A stretch of DNA of 64,000 nt, taken from NCBI RefSeq assembly GCF_003589925.1, contig NZ_CP032382.1:4526001-4590000 (forward strand). The letters run 5' to 3'. Below the pieces are notes generated by a model. It saw only the letters and a program-made list of their open reading frames with translations. It was not told the DNA's origin and made no database searches. Within the stretch, counting starts at the first letter, position 1. The number at the start of each line of letters is the position of its first letter. This document shows, piece after piece, positions 62,089 through 64,000 of the stretch. A program made the translations under genes and the position numbers. The stretch comes from Chryseolinea soli (GTDB lineage: Bacteria; Bacteroidota; Bacteroidia; Cytophagales; Cyclobacteriaceae).

Positions 62089-64000
62089 ATGTATAGAATA
62101 AGTATAGTGATCGGTCTTTGGATGAGTGCAATCGCGGTGTTTGGACAGACCACCGTGAGCGGCGTCGTGACCGATGCTGAAACGAAAGAACCCCTGCCTT
62201 TCGTGAACGTTTTTTATGAAGGTACTACCGTGGGAAGCGTCACCGATGCCGACGGCGCCTATGTGATCCATACCCCCAACCTGGAAAATGTGAATCTTCA
62301 TTTTTCTTTTTTAGGGTATAAGACCGTGATCCGCAAGATCCGTCCCGGCGAAACACAGGAGCTGAACGTGAAGATGGCCCCCGACGCCAAGATCCTCGAC
62401 GAGGTGACCGTTACCTCCGGCAACCAACGGGAACGCTACCGGAACAAGAACAATCCAGCTGTGGACCTCGTGCGGGAAATGATCTCCCACAAGAAAGAAA
62501 ACCGGATGGAGAGCTACAACTTTGCCGAGTATGAAGAATACGAAAAGCTTCAGATGTCGCTCAGCAACATGTCGGACAAATTCAAGGATCGCAAGATCTT
62601 TCGCAAATACAAGTGGCTGTTCGAAAACGTAGACACCACGACCATTCCCGGCAAAGCGCTGCTGCCCATCTACCTGCAAGAGACCTTGTCGGATCGCTAC
62701 TACCGGCGCACACCCGAAAAGAACATCGCCGTCACGAAGGCCCATCAAAAAGTGAGCTTCGACGACTATATCGACAACGCGGGTCTGAGCACCTACCTGA
62801 ATTATTTATACAGCGACATCGACATCTATGACAACAACACGGTGTTGCTGACCAACCAATTCCTGAGTCCCATTGCCGACAGCGCGCCGACCTTCTATAA
62901 ATTCTACATTACCGACACCCTGAAAAACGTAACACCCAATTTGGTGGAGCTGGTGTTTGTGCCGCGCGATGCCGGTGGATTTTTATTTCAGGGGAAATTG
63001 TACGTTACGCTCGACACCCACTACGCCGTGCAAAAGGTGGAGATGACCGTGAACAAAAACATCAACCTGAACTGGGTACGCGAACTGCACATCGACCAGG
63101 ATTTTGTGCAAACCCCCTCGGGACGTTTCCAGGTGGTGAAGAGCCGCATGCAGTGTGATTTCGGATTGTCGAAGGGTGGGGGCGGCCTATACGGCGAACG
63201 CGTGGTCTCCTACAAAAATTTTGTTATCGACAAACCCCGCGAGCCCAAGTTTTATGAAAGCGACTCGAAGCTAACGCTCACCGACTCGGAAAAGCACAAC
63301 GACGGATTCTGGCTCTCCAATCGCCACGACTCGTTGTCTGTGGCCGAATCGAAAGTGTATCAAAATATCGACAGCCTTCAGAAGCTACCCTCCTTCAAAC
63401 GCACGATGGACATTGCCACGCTTTTGCTGGCCGGCTACAAAGGTTTTGGCTGGTGGGAGCTGGGACCGGTGAACACGTTCTACAGCTTCAACCCCGTGGA
63501 AGGTTTCCGCCTCCGGGTCGGTGGACGCACGACGCCCAAGTTCAACGAACGCCTGTATTTCGAGACCTATGGCGCCTATGGTTTTAAGGATGAGAAGTGG
63601 AAATATTTTCTGAGCGCCACCTATTCGTTTACCGGCAAATCCATCTGGCAGTTTCCGGTGCACACCCTCCGCGCGAGTTTCCAGCGCGACACAAAAATTC
63701 CCGGCCAGGAGCTGCAGTTTGTTCAGGAAGACAACTTCCTCCTTTCGTTCAAACGCGGTGTGAACGACAAGTGGCTGTACAACGACATCTGGAACATCGA
63801 CTACCTCCACGAATTCGACAGCCACTTCTCCTATAGATTAGGCTTCAAGAATTGGAAACAGATTCCGGCGGGAGGACTGAAATATGAAATCCGCGCAGAC
63901 GACACCGTGACAGAAATCCAGCAGGTGACCACTTCGGAATTTTCATTGGAGCTACGCTGGGCGCCGGGAGAGCAATTTTACCAGGGTAAAGCCTACCGGA
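62089..64000 (+). CDS. DUF5686/carboxypeptidase-regulatory-domain outer-membrane protein, 3' end outside the window
   Basis: The frame is open from the ATG at 62089 to the window edge (637 codons). Signal peptide (MYRISIVIGLWMSAIAVFGQ). A carboxypeptidase-like regulatory beta-sandwich spans ~22-105 ('TVSGVVTDAETKEPLPFVNVFYEGTTVGSVTDADGAYVI', 'FSFLGYKTVIRKIRPGE'). Next comes the DUF5686 region ('NNPAVDLVREMISHKKENRMESYNFAEYEEYEKLQMSLSNM', 'LPIYLQETLSDRYYRRTPEKN', 'GFRLRVGGRTTPKFNERLYFETYGAYGFKDEKWKY'), whose later part forms an outer-membrane barrel. It is 25 bp after the GtrA gene, so it may share the operon or have its own promoter. Role unknown; a link to sphingolipid handling is only positional. 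Confidence 0.9.
   Translation, partial: MYRISIVIGLWMSAIAVFGQTTVSGVVTDAETKEPLPFVNVFYEGTTVGSVTDADGAYVIHTPNLENVNLHFSFLGYKTVIRKIRPGETQELNVKMAPDAKILDEVTVTSGNQRERYRNKNNPAVDLVREMISHKKENRMESYNFAEYEEYEKLQMSLSNMSDKFKDRKIFRKYKWLFENVDTTTIPGKALLPIYLQETLSDRYYRRTPEKNIAVTKAHQKVSFDDYIDNAGLSTYLNYLYSDIDIYDNNTVLLTNQFLSPIADSAPTFYKFYITDTLKNVTPNLVELVFVPRDAGGFLFQGKLYVTLDTHYAVQKVEMTVNKNINLNWVRELHIDQDFVQTPSGRFQVVKSRMQCDFGLSKGGGGLYGERVVSYKNFVIDKPREPKFYESDSKLTLTDSEKHNDGFWLSNRHDSLSVAESKVYQNIDSLQKLPSFKRTMDIATLLLAGYKGFGWWELGPVNTFYSFNPVEGFRLRVGGRTTPKFNERLYFETYGAYGFKDEKWKYFLSATYSFTGKSIWQFPVHTLRASFQRDTKIPGQELQFVQEDNFLLSFKRGVNDKWLYNDIWNIDYLHEFDSHFSYRLGFKNWKQIPAGGLKYEIRADDTVTEIQQVTTSEFSLELRWAPGEQFYQGKAYR

Overview
The window comes from a member of the Bacteroidota, most likely a Cytophagales bacterium of the Chryseolinea/Ohtaekwangia kind. 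This assignment is an inference from gene content: three SusC/SusD outer-membrane nutrient-uptake pairs, two of them wired to ECF sigma factor/FecR anti-sigma pairs; a C-terminal type IX secretion sorting domain; many SPII lipoproteins; a PadR/FtsX-type permease operon; a DUF5686 protein; and a sphingolipid operon. Shine-Dalgarno sequences are generally absent, as expected for the phylum. No rRNA, tRNA, CRISPR array, transposase or integrase was recognised. The window is ordinary, densely coded chromosome with a few structured intergenic spacers.

Region by region. 1-7.1 kb (minus strand): a SusC-SusD pair followed by a tandem-LamG surface protein that runs off the left edge. 7.3-9.5 kb: a class III PLP enzyme, possibly of the PbfA type, divergent from an XRE-cupin regulator. 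9.5-14.7 kb (minus): a compact trio of an M19-like dipeptidase, a multi-pass membrane protein ending in an intact trypsin-like protease domain, and a large secreted protein of unknown function. 14.9-21.2 kb: a CxxCH lipoprotein, a T9SS-exported phytase-like esterase with PKD-like repeats, and an unrecognised secreted protein. 21.7-28.6 kb: a co-directional sigma/FecR/SusC(STN)/SusD locus. 28.7-31.6 kb: two tandem paralogous lipoproteins. 32.3-39.6 kb: a di-haem cytochrome c, an AraC regulator, a GH140-like glycoside hydrolase, an ORF6N protein, an NTF2-like protein, an MFS transporter and a ROK kinase. 39.6-45.8 kb: a PadR + FtsX-type permease operon, a DegT aminotransferase, an FucP-like transporter and a Rid protein. 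45.8-56.2 kb: a second sigma/FecR/SusC(STN)/SusD locus, with the sigma gene divergent, followed by a large FG-GAP/UnbV lipoprotein.

The most interesting part is 56.5-62.1 kb. Here a tightly coupled operon holds a serine palmitoyltransferase-like enzyme, a GNAT-fold acyltransferase, an NAD(P)-dependent SDR reductase, an inositol-3-phosphate synthase, a PgpA-type lipid phosphatase and a GtrA-type membrane protein. The first three match, by family, the Spt / bacterial ceramide synthase / ceramide reductase trio known from Caulobacter. The next two match the MIPS and PIP-phosphatase steps known from Bacteroides inositol lipids. Together they suggest a one-operon route to inositol sphingolipids. 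The CDP-alcohol phosphatidyltransferase that would join inositol phosphate to the lipid is not in the window. A DUF5686 gene follows and runs off the right edge.

Strong intrinsic terminators bound several of these units: after the XRE gene, the phytase-like gene, both sigma-linked SusD genes and the cytochrome gene. Several gene starts were moved inward from the longest open frame on the basis of signal peptides and family N-termini.
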